DNA of 7,604 nucleotides from Bacteroidales bacterium (GTDB lineage Bacteria; Bacteroidota; Bacteroidia; Bacteroidales; UBA12077): positions 1 to 7,604 of the forward strand of contig JAUVUS010000113.1 in assembly GCA_030600865.1 (NCBI GenBank). The letters run 5' to 3'. The notes under the pieces are model-generated. The model did no database searches, was not told where the DNA came from, and saw only the letters and a list, made by a program, of their open reading frames with translations. Made by a program: the position numbers and the translations under genes. Shown here piece after piece: positions 1 to 6,893 of this stretch (position 1 is the stretch's first letter; every line of letters begins with the position of its first letter).

Positions 1-837
1 AGTATATAAAAAATCAATACCTACTAATCCACTACTAATTGTTGACAGGATTAAACTATTATCTGATAGATCTATTGGATCAATAAGTGGGGGTAAATCA
101 CTATAATTGCCAATATAGTACTTAGTTTCATTGTTTGAATTGTCGCAACGTATTTCACAATTTTTATGTGTGTGTCCTGTTAAAACTATTTTAATAAGTC
201 CTTGCTTTAAATAATCAAATAGTTTTTCTCTGCCATGAATAATGGAGCTTAGGTTATAATCAATTATGTTATCAGTTATTTCACTTTCCTCTTTCCATAG
301 AATAGTTGAATCTAATCTTGGAATCATTTCATCATCAGGAACGTTTATCAATGCACTATGCATACAAAATATATTTTTTTTATTACGATGATTCTGTATA
401 ATTCTATCTAACCACAATAATTGCTCTTCTGAAAGACCTGTTGAGGGTGGTGCAGGGTTATGTCCGCGAATAGCTTTTATAACTATTAAGATATCCTCGG
501 CTCCATAAGTACTAAAGAATATTTTCTTATCATGTCCTGAATTCATCAGAATTATGTTTAGATTATCGATTGACACATTAAAATCAGATAATGGAGAAAT
601 GTTTTCAAAATAATATTGAATAGCTTTTTCATCTGCATAAAGAACATCTCCAAAACACTTATGTAAAAGCCATTTGCCCACTATTTCTCCATATCCAAAA
701 GGAAAGCCCGTGTCCCTTGTATCGTAAGGGAAGTCTTCTATTGCTTCTTCTATGATATTTAAATCTTTACAATATTGCTTAAGTGCACATGGATTAGGCC
801 TAAAATCATGATTACCCAAGGCTATATAAAAGGGATA
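1..837 (-). CDS. Continuation of the metallophosphoesterase domain in the -1 frame, cut by the window edge
   Basis: Translating the minus strand in the -1 frame from 837 gives 279 codons without a stop, running off the left edge. This frame is closed upstream by a TAA at 838-840, so there is no independent start region and no ATG near its beginning. Joined to the 733-residue frame at the CCT-TTT codons, it completes the calcineurin-like domain: motif III GNHD (fused residues 737-740), a motif IV histidine in CMHSA (H889) and motif V GHTH (950-953). The visible fused protein is at least 1008 residues. Intact motifs and an open frame over 277 codons argue that this half is still under selection or was lost only very recently. 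It could be expressed by -1 frameshifting, or the split could be an assembly error. The true C-terminus lies outside the window. Confidence 0.8.
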
Positions 838-3023
838 TTAACTCCAGGTTCACTGGTCATAATTGAATGAAAAAAACGCCAGTTTTTATCGGTGTCAATT
901 ATGGGTTTAAAAATATATTCACCATCCAAACCATCATAAGGTCTGTAATTGTTTGAGTTATCTACTACATCACCAGTTAATATTACAAAATCAGCATCTA
1001 TTTCACCATCTTTTATTTGATTAAGTACATCTCTCAACCTGTCATTGGGATTATTATATTTGTCTTCCTCATCTCTTAAAAACTCAGGGATATAATCAAA
1101 CCTTTCCGCAATATGCAGATCAGTTAAATGAAGTATATTATAGGTTTCTTTATTTTCATCAAATACTTTAACAGGATGAGGTTTTTTATCCTTTGACATT
1201 TTGACTTTTAAAAGATATATGCCAGGTTTAATCTTATTACTTAAAAGCAAATGAACATCCCAAATTTTATTTCCCGCATTGATCTCTTTTTCGAGTAACC
1301 CTTCATACTTTCCATCATAAACCGATTTTATTTTTTGTTCGATTAAGGATGTATATCCTTTAATCTCCATGCCATCCAAACCTTTCTTTAACCCTATTTC
1401 TTCTGGATCCCAATCTATTGTTGGGTCAGGATCAAGATCTGGATCCATCGGACCTGAGTCAATATACTTTGCCTTATATTCCTCAGATTTAATTACATTT
1501 TTTGTGCCCTTATAGAACATATAATCAGCATGGTCTATTTCTTTTGCCTCTGTAATAAAATATTTTGATTCTCGTAGATATGATGGAGTATATAAGTCTG
1601 AAGCAAATGGAGTAAGTTCACTTACAGGTTTATGGATGAACAGGTAGTAGGGAAGGTATTTCTTTAATAAATCAGCAGTAATTTCTATATTATTCACTTC
1701 TTTAGGAACCGATAGAAGTATATTAAAACTATTATTTTCTTTTACTAGAACCGTTGTACCCATCATGGGATTAATAATATTAGATGAAGACAAGTCGGGA
1801 GTTGATGCGTCAGAATCAGGATCAATAAATAATTGACGAAAATGAACCAGATTTTCAATTTCTTTAAACCATTCCTGGATTTCAGTTTTTATCAATCCAT
1901 CTACCGGACCAGATAATTTTCCTTGGTAGGTTGGTATATCTAATGTGTATTCAAGTCTGTTATTTAACGGATAATACCTAATACCAACTGAGGCAGCATC
2001 AACAAAAAACGAAACTGCCTTATCAGTCGATTTATCATATTTTCCTTGTTCCCATTCTAAATTTAAGGGTTTAACTACACCTGTTTCTTTTTCTGCGAAA
2101 GGCAAATAGGTCATATTTACAATGGTGAAATATTCCAAATCGCTTTGTAGTTGCCTTACATGATACCTCCTTCTCAACCAAGTTAATTCATTATCTTCTT
2201 TACTCATAGATAAATCCCATTTTTCATCCATAAAATGATAATAGCACTTTCGTTCCCAGTTGTTTTCGCATTTTTTTTCAATTTCTTCAAATAAACATTT
2301 ATTAACAATTTCACCTTTTTTAACATTAAAGTTTTTATTCTCGATAAAGTTTAATTCTTCAATAAAATTCTCAACTGCCAGGCTTGTCCGTTTACCATAT
2401 CGTCCATCCAATTTATATTTTTCGAACCGCATTTCGTCACCATACCAAAATTTAAAAAGAATTGCCTGTAAGGTTTTTATATATTCTCTTTTAATACTAC
2501 CCAATCTCAATTCACGAAAATCAACCGATATTATTTTAGGGCAATAATTTCTGAAAACGCAGGCTTCCCAATTATTACAATTTACGTTTTTTTTGTCCTC
2601 GCCGGATGGAGATTTAAAATCGAATTTTTTTAAATCAAAACCAATGTGAGCCGTGCCGTCCTTTATAATTCCAGGTGGTTGAAAATACTTTGCTTCTAGT
2701 AACTTTTGCAAACGTTCTGCCCGTTCAGAAATTTCTTTACCATTTAGTATACAATATTTTTTCCCGGGATTTTTTTCAGAAGATAAGTTACAAATGCCTG
2801 TCCCGTTTTTATAGGAATCTTCAATATCATGTTTATCAGCTTCTTCTTTGCAATAATCTAAAATTTCGAACTTATATAAAACATCGGGTATGCCTTTTTT
2901 ATCAAATCCTTTATCGATATAGGCTTCATGTAATAAAAAAACAGCATCAGGCATTCTTTTGTAGTACTCAATTACCGTTTGCAGCTCAAATAGGATTTCA
3001 TTATTTGAATTCACGTTTCCCAT
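822..3023 (-). CDS. Large protein with two peptidoglycan-binding-like modules and the first half of a calcineurin-like metallophosphoesterase; zero frame ends early
   Basis: The zero frame gives 733 residues. Residues 172-250 resemble a PG_binding_1 module (LRLGS, then LQAIL, then LDGRYGKRTSLAVENF at 205-220). Residues 288-387 look like a second, expanded one (VRQLQSDL, GKYDKSTDKAVSFF, GPVDGLIKTEIQEW). An Asp/Pro-rich stretch follows at 527-540. From about 628 a calcineurin-like phosphoesterase fold begins, with motif I DLH (635-637) and motif II GDVVDN (684-689). The frame then stops at TAG (822-824), before motifs III to V, so this product alone should be inactive; the rest of the domain continues in the -1 frame. 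The start ATG at 3023 lies 6 bases after the preceding stop, which implies coupled translation. No signal peptide or membrane segment is visible. The family would predict a metal-dependent phosphodiester or phosphomonoester hydrolase; the substrate is unknown. Residues 1-170 are unrecognised. Confidence 0.85.
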   Translation of the reverse strand: MGNVNSNNEILFELQTVIEYYKRMPDAVFLLHEAYIDKGFDKKGIPDVLYKFEILDYCKEEADKHDIEDSYKNGTGICNLSSEKNPGKKYCILNGKEISERAERLQKLLEAKYFQPPGIIKDGTAHIGFDLKKFDFKSPSGEDKKNVNCNNWEACVFRNYCPKIISVDFRELRLGSIKREYIKTLQAILFKFWYGDEMRFEKYKLDGRYGKRTSLAVENFIEELNFIENKNFNVKKGEIVNKCLFEEIEKKCENNWERKCYYHFMDEKWDLSMSKEDNELTWLRRRYHVRQLQSDLEYFTIVNMTYLPFAEKETGVVKPLNLEWEQGKYDKSTDKAVSFFVDAASVGIRYYPLNNRLEYTLDIPTYQGKLSGPVDGLIKTEIQEWFKEIENLVHFRQLFIDPDSDASTPDLSSSNIINPMMGTTVLVKENNSFNILLSVPKEVNNIEITADLLKKYLPYYLFIHKPVSELTPFASDLYTPSYLRESKYFITEAKEIDHADYMFYKGTKNVIKSEEYKAKYIDSGPMDPDLDPDPTIDWDPEEIGLKKGLDGMEIKGYTSLIEQKIKSVYDGKYEGLLEKEINAGNKIWDVHLLLSNKIKPGIYLLKVKMSKDKKPHPVKVFDENKETYNILHLTDLHIAERFDYIPEFLRDEEDKYNNPNDRLRDVLNQIKDGEIDADFVILTGDVVDNSNNYRPYDGLDGEYIFKPIIDTDKNWRFFHSIMTSEPGVNIPFI
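828..834 (-). other. Candidate -1 slippery heptamer CCCTTTT at the frame junction
   Basis: Read on the minus strand the zero frame is ATC CCT TTT ATA TAG, so the heptamer C-CCT-TTT has the X-XXY-YYZ phase of -1 slippery sites. Slipping gives CCC TTT TAT ATA GCC and continues into the intact second half of the phosphoesterase. The zero-frame stop is one codon downstream and the -1 frame is closed only one codon upstream (TAA at 838-840), so the two frames overlap almost only at this motif. Y-CCU-UUU is the known slip site of the NS1' product of the Japanese encephalitis virus group. I see no strong downstream stem, only the palindromes AATCATGATT and TTAGGCCTAA shortly after it. A one-base deletion in a T5 run would produce the same picture. 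Confidence 0.45.
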
Positions 3024-3029
3024 TTAATG

Positions 3030-3878
3030 TTATAACATAAATTCATTAAGCAACTTTTTTTTGTTACCCATGTTGAACAATGTTTCCTTTTTACCAAAAA
3101 GCATGGATGTTTCTTTTCTATCGGAAGGTTTGGTTGCGGCCTTTTTATCGATTATTATACATGTTGATTTTTTGTTTACATGTGCTATTCTTAATGATTC
3201 ATTGGTCATATATAGTTTATCTCGTTTTTTCTCAATTCTACTTATAACACTATCAGTTTTTATATTATCCATTGAATATGATATTGATTGATGGTGTTTT
3301 TTTCTCTTCATACTAAACTTACTCTGTTTTTTAGGTTTTATATTCAGACCATTAATATCCAATCTTGATTTTTGAATGTCTAATTTCTTTTCAAAAAGAA
3401 TCTTGTTACAATTCTTTTTACTGGTATCGATTTTTCTTTTATTAAACTCCTTTCCAGTTGATGAATCACACAATGTTTTTAATGGTTTTCTATTTTGATT
3501 TGCTTTACTAGGACTATTGATTAATGATTTGCAATTTTTTTTCAGATTTTTATCTTTTCTTGTTTGATAAAGTGCATCGAGGTAATGTAATCGAAAATAA
3601 AGATATTCTGTTATTTCCCGTTTTACTCGTTGGATATTGTTTTCGTGAGTTACAGGTTCAATTTCCATAGGCATTAAATAATTTTCATTTTCCAGACTCA
3701 TATCCTCAACGATATGAGTATTATTTTTTTCTGAATAACCAGGTGTTTTATCAGATTCAGAAAGCTCTAACGCATTTTCTTCCTTAGTTATTTGACTTTC
3801 ACCGATATCACCTTCATTTAATAACGCTGAATTCATTATTAATTCTTCCGGTAAGATACCATCACTATTATTTAGCAT
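3030..3878 (-). CDS. Unrecognised 282-residue protein with acidic head and lysine-rich tail
   Basis: I do not recognise a family. The charge is sharply divided: residues 1-75 are rich in Glu/Asp (for example ITKEENALELSESDK), while residues 105-282 are rich in Lys, Asn and Ser with many KK and RK runs (KPKKQSKFSMKRKKHH at 181-196). A short amphipathic stretch at 85-105 (REITEYLYFRLHYLDALY) is the only part that looks well folded. Short sequence echoes occur in the tail: KKNCK near 113 and KKNCN near 154, and KETSMLFGKK followed by KETLFNMGNKKK near the end. No signal peptide or membrane helix is visible. It could be a flexible linker, a nucleic-acid-binding or polyanion-binding protein, or an adaptor. 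Its place in the operon, 40 bases after the previous gene and 6 bases before the phosphoesterase gene, supports that it is real. The next in-frame ATG is at codon 15. Confidence 0.75.
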   Translation of the reverse strand: MLNNSDGILPEELIMNSALLNEGDIGESQITKEENALELSESDKTPGYSEKNNTHIVEDMSLENENYLMPMEIEPVTHENNIQRVKREITEYLYFRLHYLDALYQTRKDKNLKKNCKSLINSPSKANQNRKPLKTLCDSSTGKEFNKRKIDTSKKNCNKILFEKKLDIQKSRLDINGLNIKPKKQSKFSMKRKKHHQSISYSMDNIKTDSVISRIEKKRDKLYMTNESLRIAHVNKKSTCIIIDKKAATKPSDRKETSMLFGKKETLFNMGNKKKLLNEFML

Positions 3879-3918
3879 TCTCGGGAAAATTTAAACCAAA
3901 AAAAGAAGGCAATTTCAA

Positions 3919-4596
3919 TTATCCAATTTTATCTATTTCTGTATCTGCTTTATCCTCCAGCGTCCTGATTTCTTTGTTAACTTTTGCTTTTTCCAATTCA
4001 ATAGCTAGTTCAACTTTTTTAATTCTTTTTTCCATTTCCATTTGCAGTACATCTGCTTTCATATCTAATAGTCGTTGAATGTATGAATTTGGAGGCATTG
4101 GTACTAATCTGGTTCTTAACAAGCTGGAACCCTCAACATTGTAATTATATTTGCTTGAATACCTGGCATCCACAGGCGTAGAAGAAACGCTGAATCGTCC
4201 GCGGCCAAACCTAACAGTTGTTTTTTTCCCTTTAGATTTAGATTCATACTCCGTTTCACGGGTCAATGTGATAGCCATTTTGACTTCAATGATAGTCTCA
4301 GCAAATTGGTAAAAGGTTGGTTGAAAACCCGCGCCTATCATTGATGTTTTAATCTCTTCTGTTTTCATCACTGACTCATCTCCTGAAGTGACAGTATCAA
4401 ATGCAAACTCATTTGAACCTTCTTTCTTTAGCAAATAATTTGGGATGTGTACAGGAGCCTCCTCCTTGTCCCCCATTATCTTTAGTATTTCAATACTATT
4501 TCTGTCAAGATTATATTGACTTTTGGCAATTGCTGTTGCCAAACTTGATACCATCTCAGGGAATGGTACATTTAATAAATCATTACCTACGCTCAT
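3919..4596 (-). CDS. Paralogue B (225 aa) of the LLNVPFPEM / GAGFQPTFYQF family
   Basis: This is clearly related to the 203-residue product of the gene just before it: 31 of 50 aligned residues match over the N-terminal block (from DLLNVPFPEM to PVHIPNYL), and both carry IGAGFQPTFYQF, TIIEVKM, VEGSSLLRT and a PPN..(I/M)QR(I/L)LDMKA motif. The N-terminal part looks helical. The middle looks like beta strands around a variable loop, which here is basic (SKSKGKKTTVRFGRGRF, 119-135). Residues 172-225 form a highly charged helix, probably a coiled coil. Compared with its partner it has an extra segment at about 58-85. No signal peptide is seen. The function is unknown. The paired strands and C-terminal helices fit a structural or oligomerising subunit, but that is inference. 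The start ATG at 4596 follows an A-rich leader 39 bases after the previous stop. Confidence 0.85.
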   Translation of the reverse strand: MSVGNDLLNVPFPEMVSSLATAIAKSQYNLDRNSIEILKIMGDKEEAPVHIPNYLLKKEGSNEFAFDTVTSGDESVMKTEEIKTSMIGAGFQPTFYQFAETIIEVKMAITLTRETEYESKSKGKKTTVRFGRGRFSVSSTPVDARYSSKYNYNVEGSSLLRTRLVPMPPNSYIQRLLDMKADVLQMEMEKRIKKVELAIELEKAKVNKEIRTLEDKADTEIDKIG

Positions 4597-4635
4597 ATTT
4601 TATTTAGTTTTAAAAGTTATAATACTTAACATTTA

Positions 4636-5247
4636 TCAACCACCTGGAGGAACTGGTTCTTCACCATTACCTAATACTTTCTTTTCTTCTTCTTCCATTT
4701 GTTTTTCCAGTTCTCTTCTTTTCACTTCAAGTTGCAGCTCAGCCTGTTTCATTTTAAATGCAAATTCTTGTTGCATTTTTTGGGCTTTCATATCAAGAAT
4801 CCTTTGCATAAATGCATTAGGAGGAAGAGGTGTAATCTTTGTTCGCAATAAACTTGAACCCTCAACACTATAAGAATATTTTGCGGAATATGAAGCCGTA
4901 ACTGAGGCAGAAAACGGTCCCCAACCACCCTTTGCAGTAGTTGACACACTTGCTTCAGTTGTTTTATTCATAGAAATAGACATTTTAACTTCAATAATTG
5001 TGTCGGTAAATTGATAAAAAGTGGGTTGAAATCCTGCACCTATTAATGAAGTAACAATTTCATCTTCAGGATTATCACTAAGTAAATCAGGTAAATGAAC
5101 AGGAGCTTTATCACTATCGCCCATAAACTTGGCAATTTCACAACTAACCTGATCCAGTTTAAACTGGCCTTCTGCAATTGCAGACGCCAGTTTTAATACC
5201 ATTTCAGGAAATGGTACATTTAGTAATTCATGACCTACATCTGGCAT
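4636..5247 (-). CDS. Paralogue A (203 aa) of the LLNVPFPEM / GAGFQPTFYQF family
   Basis: The order of parts is: an N-terminal helical block (ELLNVPFPEMVLKLASAIAE, 7-26, then LDQVSCEIAKFMGD), the signature IGAGFQPTFYQF (69-80), a strand TIIEVKMSIS (83-92), a variable Gly/Ser/Thr-rich loop (93-118), a Tyr/Ser strand YSAKYSYSVEG (120-130), the strand SSLLRTKITPLPPN, and a long charged helix from about 146 to 192 ending in a Pro/Gly tail. The helix (QAELQLEVKRRELEKQMEEE) looks like a coiled coil. The paralogue is encoded immediately downstream, which points to an old tandem duplication: the proteins align well but the DNA has diverged. No export signal is visible and I cannot name the family or a function. 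The start ATG at 5247 gives the same N-terminal layout as the paralogue. Confidence 0.87.
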   Translation of the reverse strand: MPDVGHELLNVPFPEMVLKLASAIAEGQFKLDQVSCEIAKFMGDSDKAPVHLPDLLSDNPEDEIVTSLIGAGFQPTFYQFTDTIIEVKMSISMNKTTEASVSTTAKGGWGPFSASVTASYSAKYSYSVEGSSLLRTKITPLPPNAFMQRILDMKAQKMQQEFAFKMKQAELQLEVKRRELEKQMEEEEKKVLGNGEEPVPPGG

Positions 5248-5285
5248 AATTTAAATATTTAATGATTATTAAAAGTACATTATTA

Positions 5286-6029
5286 TTAAGTTTTAGGTAC
5301 TGACCTTATTGAAAATTCAATTATTGATAAGTTTTCCGGTTTAGAAATCTCATCCTCTTTCGGCAATTGAAATGAAATGTTATCCTTGTCATCAACACCG
5401 ATCCCTGTTTTTAAGCTTATATCGAATTTGCTAATCACGTAGTCAATTGGGCTTTCATCAGGAGTTTGAAGTTCTTTTCTCATCGCTTCAAAAGCACTTT
5501 TAAAAGAAGAGGATATTTGGGTAGGTGTTGCAACAGGCCTTATTCTCTGGGATTTTATACCTTCATATAATTCATTTTTCTTATTATATTCAGATGTTAA
5601 TTTTGCAATTTCTAATTTATATGCTTTAATATCATTATTTAGCTTACTTAAATTTAGTTCATTACTTTTTACTGCTTCACTTAACTCTTTTTTATTATTT
5701 TGTAACTCTGAAATTGATTTTTCTTTTTTAATTATTTCTGATTTATATTTTTGAATATCTACATTCAAGTTATCAATTAATTCCTCTTTGTTTTTAATTG
5801 CTTCATTTAATTCTTTTTCTTTATTTTGAAGCTGTGATAGTAATTTATCTTTTTTATTTATTTCTGATTTTTGTTTTATAACTATCTCTTTCCTATTATT
5901 ATAATTTTTATTAAGCTCAATAACCTGTTTATTAATATTTTCTAATAAAACATGGAAATCTTCAGGAATTTCTTTTTTAATCTTTTTAAAATTTTTATTG
6001 AAATCTTTTATTTTAAATGGCTCTGGCAT
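5286..6029 (-). CDS. Coiled-coil protein (247 aa) with 42-residue repeats and a C-terminal beta-type domain
   Basis: Residues 25-160 are an almost unbroken Lys/Glu/Asn/Leu coiled coil with no prolines after residue 22. Inside it a unit of 42 residues, exactly six heptads, is repeated: KSEINKKDKLLSQLQ (54-68) returns as KSEIIKKEKSISELQ (96-110) and KELNEAI returns as KELSEAV. After a hinge at PVATPT (165-170) comes an 80-residue domain with a helix (ISSSFKSAFEAMRKEL), a strand (YVISKFDISLKTGI) and a final strand ending in a proline (LSIIEFSIRSVP). Strand spacing and the proline after the last strand recall the core of the neighbouring paralogues, so it may be a distant member with the coiled coil at the other end. 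No signal peptide or membrane segment is visible. A rod-like or scaffolding role is likely but unproven. The gene starts 11 bases after the preceding stop. Confidence 0.85.
   Translation of the reverse strand: MPEPFKIKDFNKNFKKIKKEIPEDFHVLLENINKQVIELNKNYNNRKEIVIKQKSEINKKDKLLSQLQNKEKELNEAIKNKEELIDNLNVDIQKYKSEIIKKEKSISELQNNKKELSEAVKSNELNLSKLNNDIKAYKLEIAKLTSEYNKKNELYEGIKSQRIRPVATPTQISSSFKSAFEAMRKELQTPDESPIDYVISKFDISLKTGIGVDDKDNISFQLPKEDEISKPENLSIIEFSIRSVPKT
5604..5876 (-). repeat. Tandem 126-bp (42-residue) coiled-coil repeat within the 247-aa gene
   Basis: Codons 52-93 (5751-5876) and 94-135 (5625-5750) encode matching 42-residue units, with the beginning of a third unit after them (YKLEI aligning with YKSEI). 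Matching DNA, such as ATTTCTGATTT on the plus strand at 5733-5743 and again 126 bases further on, keeps the same spacing. The unit is six heptads, so adding or losing a copy would lengthen the rod without disturbing its phase. Confidence 0.7.
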
Positions 6030-6040
6030 AATGATATGGT

Positions 6041-6637
6041 TTATTTGGATATTTCAATATCTATACTATGACCAATTCTCACTGTTTCACCACTTAATGG
6101 AGACTGACTAATAATATTTCCTTTTTTTTCTTCGCTTTCTGTTTCAGTAATTTCACCTAATATTAGTTTTGATTCTTTAAAAATAATAACTGCTTCGTCT
6201 TTAGTTTTTCCAATAACATTAGGCACGATTGTTTGAGAAGAAGCAACAGGCGGAGGAATGGCTACAACTTTTAAATCCATACTACTTGTTCCGCTATAAT
6301 CGTAATCAAAATAATTCTTGTATTTAGCATTATATGGTGCAACTTTAATTAAAGGCCTAAGATTTGTAACAGGTGAAGATCCCTCCTGTTCTTCTTCATT
6401 ATGGGCAGAAATGGATACTTTTAAAGAAGCATTTAACTCGGGAATTTGATACCAGGTTGGTTCTATTCCATTATCCCTAAGATCTTTGTAATCATCATCA
6501 GAATAAAATTTATTAAGTAAATCTAATGATTGTTCATCAAGTAGCTGCTGAGCTTCTGAAATACCTCTGCATATTTCAACTAAAAAGTCCTTAAATGTAA
6601 TAATAAATTCATCTCTTAACTTAGGTTTTGTTGGCAT
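6041..6637 (-). CDS. PASTA-domain protein (198 aa) with a divergent core of the paralogue family
   Basis: Residues 136-198 form a recognisable PASTA domain: VPNVIGKTKDEAV, then KLILGEI, then GNIISQSPLSGETVRIG and a last strand IDIEISK. PASTA domains bind muropeptides or glycans, and in Ser/Thr kinases and penicillin-binding proteins they lie outside the membrane. The first 130 residues match the 203/225-residue paralogues in layout: GISEAQQLLDEQSLDLL for the N-terminal helix, GIEPTWYQI (57-65) for GAGFQPTFYQF, LKVSIS for the strand, YNAKYKNYFDYDYSGTSS for YSAKYSYSVEGSS, and VVAIPPP (124-130) before the attachment point. Where the paralogues carry a charged helix this one carries PASTA. There is no signal peptide. 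It is the first gene of the operon, with start ATG at 6637 and an A/T-rich leader. The family match is my alignment by eye. Confidence 0.85.
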   Translation of the reverse strand: MPTKPKLRDEFIITFKDFLVEICRGISEAQQLLDEQSLDLLNKFYSDDDYKDLRDNGIEPTWYQIPELNASLKVSISAHNEEEQEGSSPVTNLRPLIKVAPYNAKYKNYFDYDYSGTSSMDLKVVAIPPPVASSQTIVPNVIGKTKDEAVIIFKESKLILGEITETESEEKKGNIISQSPLSGETVRIGHSIDIEISK

Positions 6638-6678
6638 TTGATCAGTATTTAATTTAAAATAAAGTCCTATAAAATAAG

Positions 6679-6710
6679 ATTATAAAGAATCAACAATTTG
6701 TTTTTTGCAA
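6679..6710 (-). promoter_or_regulatory. Weak candidate promoter for the six-gene operon
   Basis: On the minus strand TTGCAA (6705-6710) is followed after 20 bases by TATAAT (6679-6684), 41 bases before the first ATG of the operon. The long spacer is closer to the Bacteroidota pattern (TTG about 20 bases from the TA element) than to the 17-base spacing of the classical sigma-70 promoter, but the TAnnTTTG element is not matched. In such AT-rich DNA a match of this quality can occur by chance. Confidence 0.25.
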
Positions 6711-6805
6711 TAAACACAATAAAATTCTTCATTTCTTTTTAAAATTGTTTTCCTAAAATATTATCAATTTATGTAAATCGTTAGCTAAAGTTGGACTAAA
6801 TACGA

Positions 6806-6880
6806 CATAAAAACTTAAGAGACACTTGATTTGCAAATAAAATTATTACTTCTTAGTATATCCTATTATAAGTTTTTATG
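6806..6880. repeat. 12-bp inverted repeat with a 51-base spacer
   Basis: CATAAAAACTTA at 6806-6817 is the exact reverse complement of TAAGTTTTTATG at 6869-6880. The match does not extend further on either side. It lies between the relic gene and the operon, upstream of the candidate promoter. It could be an operator pair, the ends of a very short element, or chance in AT-rich DNA; nothing in the spacer looks coding. Confidence 0.35.
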
Positions 6881-6893
6881 CTTATGATTTGTA

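Noticed and set aside
1..837. An independently translated second gene for the phosphoesterase C-terminal half
   Set aside because: The frame is closed by TAA at 838-840, has no ATG or ribosome binding site near its beginning, and begins in the middle of the enzyme fold.
2260..3040. Plus-strand frames of 95 and 121 codons (2260-2547 and 2675-3040)
   Set aside because: Both are antisense to the large phosphoesterase gene, which has recognisable domains there, and neither shows a motif of its own.
3061..3291. Plus-strand hydrophobic frame of 76 codons
   Set aside because: It is the antisense shadow of the lysine/asparagine-rich tail of the 282-residue gene; Lys and Asn codons read backwards give Phe, Leu and Ile.
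4401..4873. Plus-strand frames of 68 and 116 codons over the paralogue pair
   Set aside because: They overlap conserved paralogous genes in antisense; their serine-rich stretch is the complement of the Glu/Lys helix codons.
3919..5247. A recent duplication of the 203/225-residue genes
   Set aside because: The protein motifs match but the DNA differs at many synonymous positions and the loops differ in length, so the duplication is old.
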